From a bacterium (GTDB lineage Bacteria; Desulfobacterota; GWC2-55-46), in assembly GCA_004298725.1 (NCBI GenBank), contig SCQA01000119.1, forward strand, positions 1 to 12,893: a DNA stretch of 12,893 nt. The letters run 5' to 3'. Below are positions 1 through 6,655 of the stretch, piece after piece. Below the pieces are notes generated by a model that worked only from the letters and a program-made list of their open reading frames with translations, was not told where the DNA came from and made no database searches. A program made the position numbers and the translations under genes. Within the stretch, counting starts at the first letter, position 1, and each line of letters begins with the position of its first letter.

Positions 1-399
1 TATTTCAGCGACGGTGCGCACGAACTCAGGCAGGCGGGTTTGCAAAAGTTCAAGCGCCGCCTTGAACGACCGCGCCGCCTTCTTTACCAGCACAACCGCG
101 GGTTGCGAGACGCGAAAACCGAGTTTGCCAAACGGCGTCTCAAGCGTCTTCCTGCCCCACGTCGCGGAGTCCGCCTCTGCCCATGTCTGAAGCTCCTTTA
201 TAAGCAGAGTCCTCTCAACGAGCAGGGCGCAACGGTTGTCCTTCCTTATGGCCGCGAACTGTTCGCGAACAACGGCGACGGCGTTGGCTTCTTTGATGTC
301 CCAGTCCGCGGACTGCCTGTCAATCTGGCTGAGCCTCGACATGGCCGTTTCCGCCTGCGTTCTGTTGGTAATTGTGTTCTTCGGTTTTACTCTGGCCAT
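1..399 (-). CDS. gam: Gam-like host-nuclease inhibitor, partial (C-terminus off the window)
   Basis: The first 133 codons of a Mu Gam-type protein, open to the edge of the window. In Mu, Gam is a Ku-like homodimer that binds linear DNA ends and shields them from host exonucleases. The visible part has a mostly helical N-terminal half (RLSQIDRQSADWDIKEANA, RTLLIKELQTWAEA) followed by a segment typical of the family, in which a small strand pair ('ETPFGKLGFRVSQPAVVLV') is followed by an Ala/Lys-rich helix. The start is the ATG at 397-399, preceded by AAGGAGG with a short spacer. It lies 37 nt downstream of the MuB-like gene on the same strand, matching the relative position of gam in the Mu early operon. 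Assignment is by pattern and context; the missing third cannot be judged. Confidence 0.75.
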   Translation of the reverse strand, partial: MARVKPKNTITNRTQAETAMSRLSQIDRQSADWDIKEANAVAVVREQFAAIRKDNRCALLVERTLLIKELQTWAEADSATWGRKTLETPFGKLGFRVSQPAVVLVKKAARSFKAALELLQTRLPEFVRTVAEI

Positions 400-436
400 T
401 TGCCTCCTTAATTTTGCGTTCCTGGTTTGCAGTCGT

Positions 437-1453
437 TTAAATTGCGGCCTTCTTGTTGGTTAGTCCAACCGGGGATTGATATATTCCCTGTGCATTTTTT
501 GAACCGCCTTCGGCTAACTTCTTCCTTAGCACTTCCGATACTGCCTGCCGTGAATCCGCGAAAGTGTCCCCCGTCAACGTGCTCTGCTTGTCATTGGCCA
601 CAAGATTCAGCGTTGCTTTAGATATGCCGGTTTCTTTTTCCAGCTCGGATAACGTGATATTGTACCGCTTCAACAGCTCTTTGACGCCGCCGCCATAAAG
701 GTCGAAGACCTCCAGCGCCGTCACCTTTTTTTGGCCCATGCCGAGCGCCCTGCCCATTAGATTTATAAGCGCGTCCTGAAGGTCGAGGAAGTTCGTTGCG
801 CCGTTCAGACGCGAGACCGCCTCAATAGCGTCCGGCTCAAAACTTTTTCCGACGGTATGCCTGACGTACTCGCTTGCTTCTACGCCTGCAAGCCCCCTCA
901 TGTGCACGCTGTCCGTGCGAAGCCGCACTTCGTCAACCCCGCGCTTACGCATGGGGTCGTATTGCCCCACCATTACGACCGTGAACAGCGGGCTTTGCCC
1001 CATCCAATCCATCTCGCGAAAGGTCTTAAGCGCGCGCAGAGTTTGACCGTGCATACGGTGCGCCTCCTCAAGCACCAATATTACCGGCTGTTCCCGCGAG
1101 GCCTCGCCTATAATCCGGCGGATTTGCCGCGCGCGCACCTCCTTGGTGCGTTTACACTGTTCATTTGACAGGCCGAGAATAAGAGCTTTTTCAATGTCGC
1201 TTACAACGACCCGTTCCTTGTCCGGCGTTATCAGCCGGATGACGCGCGCCGGAATTTCGCCGAACGCAATATCAAGGGCGCTGGTTTTACCAAACCCCCA
1301 ACTTGCCACCACCGAGATCATAGATCTTGATTCAATTGCCATTTTGAGTACCCGCTTCAACCTCAAGCTGTCCGCCGTTTCCATGCGGTAGCCCCGAAAC
1401 GGGTCTTTGTTATACCCAAACTCAGCCAGCACTTCCAATTTTGACATCGCCAT
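437..1453 (-). CDS. MuB-like AAA+ ATPase, DNA transposition target-capture protein
   Basis: A 338-residue ATPase directly downstream of the transposase. MuB-type proteins form ATP-dependent filaments on target DNA, deliver it to the transpososome and take part in target immunity. The AAA+ core starts near the N-terminus (opening GYNKDPF, as in ExeA/MuB-like ATPases). Walker A is ASWGFGKT at residues 50-57 (K56, T57); Walker B is VILVLEE at 124-130 followed by AH; a sensor-1-like strand is FTVVMVGQYD at 157-166. After the ATPase core, residues about 258-312 look like a lambda-repressor-type helix-turn-helix (ITLSELEKETGISKATLNLV). In Mu B the helix-turn-helix is at the N-terminus, so the order here appears swapped. 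The ATG at 1453 is chosen over the one two codons later because AAGGAGG-type Shine-Dalgarno spacing (7 nt) fits it. The gap to the transposase gene is 16 nt, so the two are surely co-transcribed. Confidence 0.9.
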   Translation of the reverse strand: MAMSKLEVLAEFGYNKDPFRGYRMETADSLRLKRVLKMAIESRSMISVVASWGFGKTSALDIAFGEIPARVIRLITPDKERVVVSDIEKALILGLSNEQCKRTKEVRARQIRRIIGEASREQPVILVLEEAHRMHGQTLRALKTFREMDWMGQSPLFTVVMVGQYDPMRKRGVDEVRLRTDSVHMRGLAGVEASEYVRHTVGKSFEPDAIEAVSRLNGATNFLDLQDALINLMGRALGMGQKKVTALEVFDLYGGGVKELLKRYNITLSELEKETGISKATLNLVANDKQSTLTGDTFADSRQAVSEVLRKKLAEGGSKNAQGIYQSPVGLTNKKAAI

Positions 1454-1469
1454 ACCCCTACCTCCTTTT

Positions 1470-3044
1470 TTAGCCGGCGTTTGCCCGCCGGATTTCTAAT
1501 TCTGCCCTGATTTCCAGCGCCAAGTCTCTAACGTAATTTTTATTCAGGCCGTTATCTTTAATCAGGCCTTCTATGGCTGTCCGCTCCTCGCCGTATATCG
1601 CCGTGCCGGCTATGCCGGTCAGCTCATCCATGGCCTCCTGCATGCCGGCATACGTTGACACGTCGAACGGGTCGGCGATTGGCCTCGCCGTGGAGCGGAT
1701 AGGCATAGGCACGACCGTGCCGTCAGCGGATTGCTTTGCGGTATAGAGCAGTCCGTCCGGCTGTACTGCCAGCAAGGCGCCCTCTTTTACGGCCGTCTGA
1801 TGCGGGGTGTCCGGGTGCGCCCTGTACTGCCCAAGCTCCAGCGGCGCAAACGATTGCACGTCAAATTTGTTACCGGTTTCGATTTCTTCCACCACAAGCC
1901 TATCCTCAAAAACCCCTTCATAGACGTATACCCATGCCTCGTGCAGGCCTTGTACCTCGTAGATTCCGCCCTCGTAATTTAAAATTCCATCCGCGCCGAC
2001 CTTGCGCCGCGCGCGTTTCGCGGCGGTTGCAAGCGCGTTCTCGGGTATGGCCACTATGCCGCCGTGCAGGCTGATTTTCCTCCATGCCTGCATACGCGTA
2101 ATGTCGCGTTCAAACCGGTGAGGCATTTGGTTGTAATCGTCCTCCAGAAATATTTCAAGACGGCGGTTCAGCTCGGAGAGAATAATCTCCGAGCGCTCCC
2201 AGTCTCCGGCGAAAAAGTGCTTTTCAAACCTCTGCCATAGGGTGCGCCACGGCCTCTCTATTTTGCCGTGCGCCTCTTTGGCGTAGGGCATCATCTGCGG
2301 AAGCTCGACGGCCATACGCTTAATCAGGTCTTGCGAGACAAGACCTTTTTTCAGGGTGCCCTGGTCCGCCAAGAGTTGTTCGGGTAGCCCCATGATTGAC
2401 CACGCGTGCCGGAGAAATAACAGCCCGTCAGCCATGCTTTCGCCGTGGGCCGCGGTATACCGGCAGATGAACCTGCCGGAATGGTCGTCCGTCAGGCCGT
2501 AGACCCACGGCCTGAGCCTGTCGCACGGAATAGGTTTGTTCTTGTAGCCCATCTGCCCGGGGCGGTGCATACGGAGAACGTAGTCGTTGCCGCACTTTTT
2601 ATGGACGTAGAAAAACTTCGACGACGATGCGTCGAAGTGGTGCGCGAGGTTGGGCCGCGCGGCCTGATACCTTGATATGCGCCGCTGTTTTTTGTTCAGG
2701 CCGAGAGAGCGCGCTATGCGGTCGTACGTGCCCTGCGGCACGCCCTGCGCCTCCGGCGGCAGGATGCCCGCGCATAGCTTTATTGCCTGATCCGTTGATA
2801 TTTCCCCCGCGCCCGCCGGAGCCCGCTTTTTCATGGCATAAACCACCCTTGTCCAATTCCGCAGTTCCGGCTGTTCCTGCTCGCCTTTTCTGACGCGCGC
2901 GTCAAGCCCTACAAGGCGGTAGACCTGCTGGACGGTAGCCCCTATAATTACGGCCCAGCGCCCGGCGATAACTCCCTTGTGCCCGCGCGGGGCGGCCAGT
3001 ATGTCGCGGCGCATTTCAGCTATGATGGAGGGATTAACGGACAT
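1470..3044 (-). CDS. MuA-like DDE transposase
   Basis: A 524-residue transposase that would cut and join the prophage ends during integration and replicative transposition. Residues about 1-55 form an N-terminal helical DNA-binding region (WAVIIGATVQQVYRLV). The integrase (RNase H-like) core spans about 130-310. The likely catalytic triad is D138 (HHFDAS), D227 (LLADQGT) and E263 (HGKIERPWRTL), giving exactly 35 residues between the second and third acidic residues (DD35E). The strand YGLTDDHSGRFICRY at 182-196 is typical of the core. A Mu-transposase C-terminal beta-barrel follows (about 325-405, ending FDVQSFAPLEL), then a helical tail. It is shorter than Mu A (663 residues), mainly through a smaller N-terminal part. 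The start is 2 nt after the stop of the DUF3102 gene, with no strong ribosome site, suggesting translational coupling. All key residues are intact, so the gene looks functional. Confidence 0.93.
   Translation of the reverse strand: MSVNPSIIAEMRRDILAAPRGHKGVIAGRWAVIIGATVQQVYRLVGLDARVRKGEQEQPELRNWTRVVYAMKKRAPAGAGEISTDQAIKLCAGILPPEAQGVPQGTYDRIARSLGLNKKQRRISRYQAARPNLAHHFDASSSKFFYVHKKCGNDYVLRMHRPGQMGYKNKPIPCDRLRPWVYGLTDDHSGRFICRYTAAHGESMADGLLFLRHAWSIMGLPEQLLADQGTLKKGLVSQDLIKRMAVELPQMMPYAKEAHGKIERPWRTLWQRFEKHFFAGDWERSEIILSELNRRLEIFLEDDYNQMPHRFERDITRMQAWRKISLHGGIVAIPENALATAAKRARRKVGADGILNYEGGIYEVQGLHEAWVYVYEGVFEDRLVVEEIETGNKFDVQSFAPLELGQYRAHPDTPHQTAVKEGALLAVQPDGLLYTAKQSADGTVVPMPIRSTARPIADPFDVSTYAGMQEAMDELTGIAGTAIYGEERTAIEGLIKDNGLNKNYVRDLALEIRAELEIRRANAG
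2171..2194. repeat. 9-bp inverted repeat inside the transposase gene
   Basis: Arms GCTCGGAGA and TCTCCGAGC are perfect inverses around a 6-nt centre. It lies within transposase coding sequence and may be a chance product of codon choice; no function is claimed. Confidence 0.4.
2615..2638. repeat. 9-bp inverted repeat at the first catalytic Asp codon of the transposase
   Basis: Arms ACTTCGACG and CGTCGAAGT are perfect inverses around a 6-nt centre, overlapping the codons for the first catalytic aspartate (D138). In the mRNA it could form a hairpin. It is coding sequence and may be chance. Confidence 0.4.
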
Positions 3045-3046
3045 GC

Positions 3047-3907
3047 CTATTCGCCGCCTTCGGGGCCGTCAACGAACGCGTCCCAGTTCTCCACGAAATC
3101 TTTAAAGCGCACTTCGACCTCTCTGTGAATGCCTTCCACCTTAGCTTGCAGTTCAGGGTGCGCGAGGATGCGCTTGTCGAATGCGAAGAGCCGGAGCGCG
3201 GTGTCAAATTCGTTATGGAGCTTCGATATAGCCTCCATTTGGGCAATGCTCCACGAAATATCCGTATTCTCCGGGTCAAAGGCCTTTAAACGGTCAAGTT
3301 CTTTGACAAGCGCCCTCTTTTCGGTTTCAAGCGCCTTAACCTCGGCCTTGACTATCTTGTCAGACTCGGTTTTAAGCTTATTAATCAGGTTGCGCATCTC
3401 CTTAACTGACATCCTCTGGAGGTCGTCTACCGTGTTTCCAGCCAAAACCCCTTTAGTTTCAAGCTCTTGCAGGTCTTCTTCAGGTGCTTCGAGGAGGGCG
3501 TAAACATTACAGCAACTGGCCAACTTGGCCAGTTGAGTGGTTATAGCAGGGTACTTTTCAGCCTTCAGGGCTGTATGCATGAAGCGGGTGGCCGTCCTAT
3601 AAGGTATACCTATTTCATCCTCAACGAGCGCCATGAATTCGCCCTTACCTTCTTTTTCCTTAATGACGAGTAGCCTTTTACCAGCTTCAATAATCCCCTC
3701 AGCAGTTCTTTGGAGATAGAACCTGACCTCGTTCATATACAGCACGCGATCGTACGGCAGGTCCCCCTCAATCTGCATGGTCTTAGACTTGCGCGTGAAG
3801 AACTCGACGTCGCTTTTATGGAGCGCCTCTTTGGTTTCGTCCGACGCGCCCATGGGGATACGCGCCAGCTTCTTCCCGTCTGCATTGCCCTTAGTTTTGA
3901 GCGGCAT
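3047..3907 (-). CDS. DUF3102-type phage protein
   Basis: A 286-residue soluble protein. The central part, about residues 55-140, resembles the DUF3102 family found in phages and mobile elements: a helix with AEGIIEAGKRLLVIKEKEG, then GEFMALVEDEIGIPYRTATRFM, which reads like a helix-turn-helix-type segment. Residues about 165-210 are charged and likely a coiled coil (SDKIVKAEVKALETEKRALV). The function of the family is not known; a DNA-binding or partition-like role is only a guess. The start ATG has AAGGAGGG upstream with about 9 nt spacing, and overlaps the 3' end of the winged-helix gene by 17 nt; its stop is 2 nt before the transposase start, so all three are one translational unit. A 23-bp palindrome lies inside the gene (3513-3535). 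Confidence 0.75.
   Translation of the reverse strand: MPLKTKGNADGKKLARIPMGASDETKEALHKSDVEFFTRKSKTMQIEGDLPYDRVLYMNEVRFYLQRTAEGIIEAGKRLLVIKEKEGKGEFMALVEDEIGIPYRTATRFMHTALKAEKYPAITTQLAKLASCCNVYALLEAPEEDLQELETKGVLAGNTVDDLQRMSVKEMRNLINKLKTESDKIVKAEVKALETEKRALVKELDRLKAFDPENTDISWSIAQMEAISKLHNEFDTALRLFAFDKRILAHPELQAKVEGIHREVEVRFKDFVENWDAFVDGPEGGE
3513..3535. repeat. 23-bp perfect palindrome inside the DUF3102 gene
   Basis: Arms CAACTGGCCA and TGGCCAGTTG (10 bp each) flank a 3-bp centre. On the coding strand it encodes Q-L-A-K-L-A-S. The length and tight centre look like a protein-binding site, but coding constraint and chance are possible. Confidence 0.5.
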
Positions 3908-4235
3908 CTTTTACTCCCTCCTTTTCCGCCTGCCCCAGAGTGTCTTTATCGGGGGGCAAGTATTTTTTCAGTGTGTCGGCCACGGCCTGCCTTAGTCTGT
4001 CGGCTATTGTGGTAATCGCCGGGCTTAGGCGGTAGCCGTACGCGCCTTCCTCAACCCAGCCTGCATCCTGCAAATTCCATATAGTGCGAAAGGCGACGTC
4101 CCGTGACAGGTTCAGCGCTTCCGTCAGTTCTTTCAACGTTTTAGGCTGGAGGATGTCCTGGCTGAGATACCGGACTACCCGTATAAGCGTCTGCTGGTTT
4201 TCATTGGTGTACTGTCTCTTTTCTTTTTCTTCCAT
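3891..4235 (-). CDS. Winged-helix DNA-binding protein (IclR/MarR-like N-terminal fold)
   Basis: A 114-residue protein. Residues about 15-72 form a winged helix: a first helix (LIRVVRYLSQDI), the helix-turn-helix LKELTEALNLSRDVAFRTIWNLQDAGWV, and a wing (EEGAYGYRLSP). The tail is helical and charged (RLRQAVADTLKKYL). Small winged-helix proteins of this kind recur in the early operons of Mu-like phages, usually annotated as IclR-like or helix-turn-helix proteins; their targets are unknown. The start has AGAGG 6 nt upstream. The 3' end overlaps the DUF3102 gene by 17 nt, so the two are probably co-translated. Confidence 0.75.
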   Translation of the reverse strand: MEEKEKRQYTNENQQTLIRVVRYLSQDILQPKTLKELTEALNLSRDVAFRTIWNLQDAGWVEEGAYGYRLSPAITTIADRLRQAVADTLKKYLPPDKDTLGQAEKEGVKDAAQN

Positions 4236-4250
4236 TGCTTTCCTCTTTTT

Positions 4251-4433
4251 TTATATCAGCGGCGGCTCCGGCAATTTGATGCCAAGGTTATCGAGCGTTT
4301 TGCGCGCGGAGTAGCCCCAGCGCATGTCCTGCAACAGCATTTCCGCCTCTTCCTTGGTGTCAAAAAAGATATACGGTATGCCGTGCTCGTCCGCGAGCGC
4401 CATAATCATTTTTAGCGCCCCGGTTTTATCCAC
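4251..4433 (-). CDS. Small phage protein of unknown function, 60 aa, GTG start
   Basis: I do not recognise this protein. It is short, soluble and helical (KMIMALADEHGIPYIFFD, then KEEAEMLLQDMRWGYSARKTLDNLGIKLP). The start is a GTG at 4431-4433 that overlaps the 3' end of the transglycosylase gene by 8 nt, so translation is probably coupled; the alternative is an internal ATG about 8 codons in. It ends 15 nt before the winged-helix gene. Confidence 0.6.
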   Translation of the reverse strand: MDKTGALKMIMALADEHGIPYIFFDTKEEAEMLLQDMRWGYSARKTLDNLGIKLPEPPLI

Positions 4434-4887
4434 GAGCGCCCGCCTTCTCGTAGCATGACCATGCCGGGCCGTAGCCGTTGTCTATGCCCCACAGAGCCAC
4501 GGCAACTTGGTCATATTTGTTTTTCCAGTCAGCTTTGCTGAACCCCATCCGGCCCGCAAACTCGTCGAACGTGGTACGCTTAAATTGCAACCACCCGTAA
4601 CTGCGCCCGTTGTCACCCCAAGTACCCTCATGATTTCCGCCGGACTCGCACTCGATGATGCCGGCGACCGTCCTCTCTGTTTTAAGCCGCTGGGCTTCCG
4701 CTTCAAGCCCCTTTATTGCCGCGTTGAGCGCGGCCGTCTCTTCGATAATGTCCGCTCTCTCCAGCGCCCTACCGTGATGGATGCCTATTTGCAAGGCGAT
4801 GATGCCTCCCACAAGCACCATTACCGCCCATAATATGCCCGTTGGCAGACATTCTAACAGCCATGAGCCTAATCGTTTGGTTAACAT
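4426..4887 (-). CDS. Membrane-anchored lytic transglycosylase (SLT-like), probable lysis protein
   Basis: A 153-residue protein with one N-terminal hydrophobic segment (about 16-38, ILWAVMVLVGGIIALQIGI), a short coiled coil (about 44-72) and a compact lysozyme-like C-terminal domain. Motifs of soluble lytic transglycosylases are visible: IIECESGGNH at 77-86 with the likely catalytic glutamate E81 in E-S-G-G, and SYGWLQF at 96-102, equivalent to the G-L/M-Q-I motif. It would cut peptidoglycan from the periplasmic side; the uncleaved anchor resembles a signal-anchor-release endolysin. AAGGAGG stands 4 nt before the ATG. Position among early genes, upstream of the transposase, is unlike Mu, where the lysis gene comes after the early region. 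It might instead act in host-envelope modification. Confidence 0.8.
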   Translation of the reverse strand: MLTKRLGSWLLECLPTGILWAVMVLVGGIIALQIGIHHGRALERADIIEETAALNAAIKGLEAEAQRLKTERTVAGIIECESGGNHEGTWGDNGRSYGWLQFKRTTFDEFAGRMGFSKADWKNKYDQVAVALWGIDNGYGPAWSCYEKAGARG

Positions 4888-4908
4888 TCAGCCTCCTTGA
4901 TGCCGATA

Positions 4909-5004
4909 TTAAAACCCGGAAAAAGCCGACGGAAAAAACAGCGCGAACAGCCGCTTTTTGCACTCTTTACACCGCTTAAAAAAGCCTTTAAATATGTTTT
5001 TCAT
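4909..5004 (-). CDS. Short basic phage peptide, 31 aa
   Basis: A short reading frame with an excellent ribosome site (AAGGAGGGCGT then ATG). The product begins MKNIFKGFFKRCKECKKRLF and is basic with a CxxC pair. Its start overlaps the stop of the preceding membrane peptide as ATGA, the usual sign of coupled phage genes. Function unknown; an amphipathic or membrane-associated peptide is possible. Confidence 0.6.
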   Translation of the reverse strand: MKNIFKGFFKRCKECKKRLFALFFPSAFSGF

Positions 5005-5123
5005 ACGCCCTCCTTTTTAAAGAACCTGCCGCCTATGCCGAGGCACACGAGAAGCACGGCGCAACACGTTACCACCCCTATGGCAAAGCCGACGACAACG
5101 CCCGATGTGAATTCGTTTATCAT
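5001..5123 (-). CDS. Single-pass membrane peptide, 40 aa
   Basis: A 40-codon frame reading MINEFTSGVVVGFAIGVV onward, with one transmembrane helix (about residues 8-32) and a short basic tail. AAGGA stands 9 nt upstream of the ATG, and the stop overlaps the next gene's start by 4 nt (ATGA). It lies two genes upstream of the anchored transglycosylase, so a holin- or spanin-like accessory role is conceivable, but nothing in the sequence proves it. Confidence 0.65.
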   Translation of the reverse strand: MINEFTSGVVVGFAIGVVTCCAVLLVCLGIGGRFFKKEGV

Positions 5124-5127
5124 TGCG

Positions 5128-5625
5128 TTATTTCCTTGCTTGCCGGTTGGCGCTTAATTCTTCAAGCGTATGCCTTACAAGCCGTTCCTTTTTAGCAAGC
5201 TCTTCCTTAAGCTTTTCTATTCTGCCAAGCTCGGTAAAGAGCGCGTCCTCGCCCTTGAGGAGATAACAGCCGGTAAGCTCGGCAACGAGCCTTAACACTT
5301 CCACGTCGCCAGTGGCCTCGCAAAAGGCCGCGGCATAGGCAAACGGAAACCTGTGGTTTTCCTTGCTTTCGGCGCTCCAGCTGTCTAATTGAGATTTGGT
5401 AATTTCCACTGCGAGAAGTTCACTCATCTTGCCGGCGATTACCTCCCTTGAGAGCGGAGAACGCTTTAAAGCGTCGGAGAGGAGGGCGCGCAAACGCACG
5501 TCTATATTGAACGCCCCGGCCTTTGTCGAGAGCGGCGTGGCTTCCTGCGAGAGCCTCTCGATGACAGCGAAGAGGTCGAGCTGGTTTGAATCTGCCCTGT
5601 CTATTTTTTTACGAGCCTTTGACAT
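5128..5625 (-). CDS. Conserved Mu-like phage protein of unknown function, 165 aa
   Basis: I recognise the general type, an early-region protein common in Mu-like prophages, but not a named function. Residues about 40-90 look like a regulator-type helix-turn-helix: RALLSDALKRSPLSREVIAGKMSELLA, then EITKSQLDSWSAESKENHRFP. Residues 92-125 are a helical core (FAYAAAFCEATGDVEVLRLV) and 126-158 a charged coiled-coil tail (ELGRIEKLKEELAKKERL). A DNA-binding role is likely from the first part. The ATG has GGAG 8 nt upstream. It ends 4 nt before the membrane peptide gene, so it belongs to the same operon; upstream it is separated from the Ner-like block by the opposing zinc-ribbon gene. Confidence 0.75.
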   Translation of the reverse strand: MSKARKKIDRADSNQLDLFAVIERLSQEATPLSTKAGAFNIDVRLRALLSDALKRSPLSREVIAGKMSELLAVEITKSQLDSWSAESKENHRFPFAYAAAFCEATGDVEVLRLVAELTGCYLLKGEDALFTELGRIEKLKEELAKKERLVRHTLEELSANRQARK

Positions 5626-5712
5626 TGAAATGCTCCGCCCTTCCTGCTATAGTCTGATTGAAAGTGGAGAGGCCGGACCGCCCCCTTAAGACTGCCCGGC
5701 CCCCCGCAACGA

Positions 5713-5736
5713 AACGCCCCCGTGGTAAGGGGCGTT
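5713..5736. repeat. 8-bp inverted repeat between divergent genes
   Basis: AACGCCCC and GGGGCGTT are perfect inverses around 8 nt. It sits between the minus-strand gene starting at 5625 and the plus-strand zinc-ribbon gene starting at 5773. There is no T-tract on either side, so it is a better candidate for a binding site or leader hairpin than a terminator. Confidence 0.5.
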
Positions 5737-5742
5737 CCCACG

Positions 5743-5761
5743 CCCGCCCTTGTGGGGCGGG
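5743..5761. repeat. 7-bp GC-rich inverted repeat just upstream of the zinc-ribbon gene
   Basis: CCCGCCC and GGGCGGG pair around a 5-nt centre, ending only 1 nt before the ribosome site of the zinc-ribbon gene. Formed in its mRNA, the hairpin could limit ribosome access. Confidence 0.5.
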
Positions 5762-5772
5762 AAGAGGTGATG

Positions 5773-6327
5773 ATGTTCCCGATAGATGCCTACTTCATCT
5801 GCCGCAAATGTCTTACACGCTTTGCCTTCGATGCCAAGAGCTTCAGCGTTATCGCGGCCAACGCGCGCAATGGGATCTGTTGCCCCCATTGCAAAACTAC
5901 CTGCGCTCAGGCACAAGATATAAAACGTTTTTTCAGCTTCTATCCTCGCTTCGTCAACGCCACCGGCGCGCTTAGTGATTGTGGTTTTGAATTCGCGGAC
6001 TATAGCTTCCATGCCGACGCCTTTAGCAAACTCTTCTGGTTTAAAAGTCTTGAATTTAAATGCAGGGCCTGCGGAGGCCATGCCGCCTTTCCCTTGAGCC
6101 GTGTTGATAAATTTGCCGTGGAACCCGCTCTTTTTGCCTGTAAAAAATGCCGTATCCACCCGAAGCCGTTGAAGACCGTAAAAGAATTTTTTGTCAGCTT
6201 CCGGTGGGCGCATCGCTCTACTCTTTATATGGGAGATTTGCTGTGGGATATAATCTCCCCGTTGCGGCTCGACCACAGTCAATACCCGATACAGTGGCCG
6301 GCCCATCAAGGAGTCGCTCTGGAATGA
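5773..6327 (+). CDS. Double zinc-ribbon protein, antisense to the early operon
   Basis: A 184-residue plus-strand protein with four CxxC pairs in two similar modules. Module 1 uses C10/C13 (FICRKC) and C37/C40 (CCPHC); module 2 uses C97/C100 (FKCRACG) and C123/C126 (FACKKC). The intervening spacings are 23 and 22 residues, so the protein looks like an internal duplication of a zinc ribbon. Each knuckle should bind one zinc, suggesting nucleic-acid or protein binding. Start: ATG at 5773, 5 nt after AGAGG; the ATG one codon earlier is too close. The opposite strand of this interval is also open, but lacks a ribosome site and any motif. Mu Com is a single zinc-ribbon translational activator; the resemblance is only in the cysteine pattern. 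The 3' end overlaps the next minus-strand gene by 110 nt. Function unknown. Confidence 0.6.
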   Translation: MFPIDAYFICRKCLTRFAFDAKSFSVIAANARNGICCPHCKTTCAQAQDIKRFFSFYPRFVNATGALSDCGFEFADYSFHADAFSKLFWFKSLEFKCRACGGHAAFPLSRVDKFAVEPALFACKKCRIHPKPLKTVKEFFVSFRWAHRSTLYMGDLLWDIISPLRLDHSQYPIQWPAHQGVALE

Positions 6328-6442
6328 GTCCATTGCGAACGGCGATCTCTTCCGCTTTAGCCATTGAGAGGATACGAAAGCCCGTCTTCCGCTCGATACT
6401 TTTTTTGAACTCTTTAACCCAACGCGTACGCTTATTTGCCAT
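6218..6442 (-). CDS. Small basic phage protein of unknown function, 74 aa
   Basis: The frame has a very good ribosome site (AAGGAGG, 5 nt before ATG) and follows the Ner-like gene after 10 nt, so translation of its first part is well supported. The N-terminal half is basic and helical (RTRWVKEFKKSIERKTGF, then MAKAEEIAVRNGLIPERLL). The C-terminal part, from about residue 46, is low in secondary-structure signal and overlaps the zinc-ribbon gene on the other strand, so the natural protein may once have ended differently. I do not recognise a family. Confidence 0.6.
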   Translation of the reverse strand: MANKRTRWVKEFKKSIERKTGFRILSMAKAEEIAVRNGLIPERLLDGPATVSGIDCGRAATGRLYPTANLPYKE

Positions 6443-6452
6443 TTGAGCCTCC

Positions 6453-6653
6453 TTACGCGGCTTTATTATTTTCAGGCCACAGCTCGGCGACGGACATGTT
6501 TAGAGCTGACGCGATAGCCCCGCGCACACGGTCGCTCCTCCTGTGACCGCAGACCACGAGCGAGACCCACGTAGGGGTAACGCGCAGTTGCTTGGCGATG
6601 TTTTTATTTTGAAGCCCGTTTAAGACCATAAGGGCTTTTATTCTGCGGTTCAT
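6453..6653 (-). CDS. Ner-like regulator (small helix-turn-helix protein)
   Basis: A 66-residue protein that is almost entirely one DNA-binding domain: IKALMVLNGLQNKNIAKQL, recognition helix TPTWVSLVVCGHR, then VRGAIASALNMSVAELWP. This is the layout of Ner/Nlp-type regulators of Mu-like phages, which turn down early and repressor transcription once lytic growth begins. It is the second gene of the leftward early transcript. GGAG lies 7 nt upstream of the ATG, and that ribosome site is one arm of a palindrome shared with the divergent DUF2513 gene. It could equally be a Cro-like protein; sequence alone cannot separate these. Confidence 0.75.
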   Translation of the reverse strand: MNRRIKALMVLNGLQNKNIAKQLRVTPTWVSLVVCGHRRSDRVRGAIASALNMSVAELWPENNKAA

Positions 6654-6655
6654 CT

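Noticed and set aside
40..411. Plus-strand frame opposite the Gam-like gene
   Set aside because: It is the Arg/Pro-rich complement of the Gam-like coding sequence, without a ribosome site; the minus strand has both the ribosome site and family pattern.
2171..2638. Two hairpins in the transposase gene as regulatory elements
   Set aside because: Nine-base arms of this kind are expected now and then in a window of this size, and both lie in coding sequence. They are listed as repeats only.
5773..6327. Identity as Mu Com (translational activator of mom)
   Set aside because: Com is a short single-ribbon protein; this one is about three times longer with two ribbons, and no mom-like gene is seen nearby.
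5686..6333. 215-codon open frame on the minus strand, opposite the zinc-ribbon gene
   Set aside because: It has no ribosome site, no recognisable motif, and its composition looks like the complement of a Cys-rich gene. The plus strand has a ribosome site and four CxxC pairs. It continues the operon direction, so it is kept in mind but not called.
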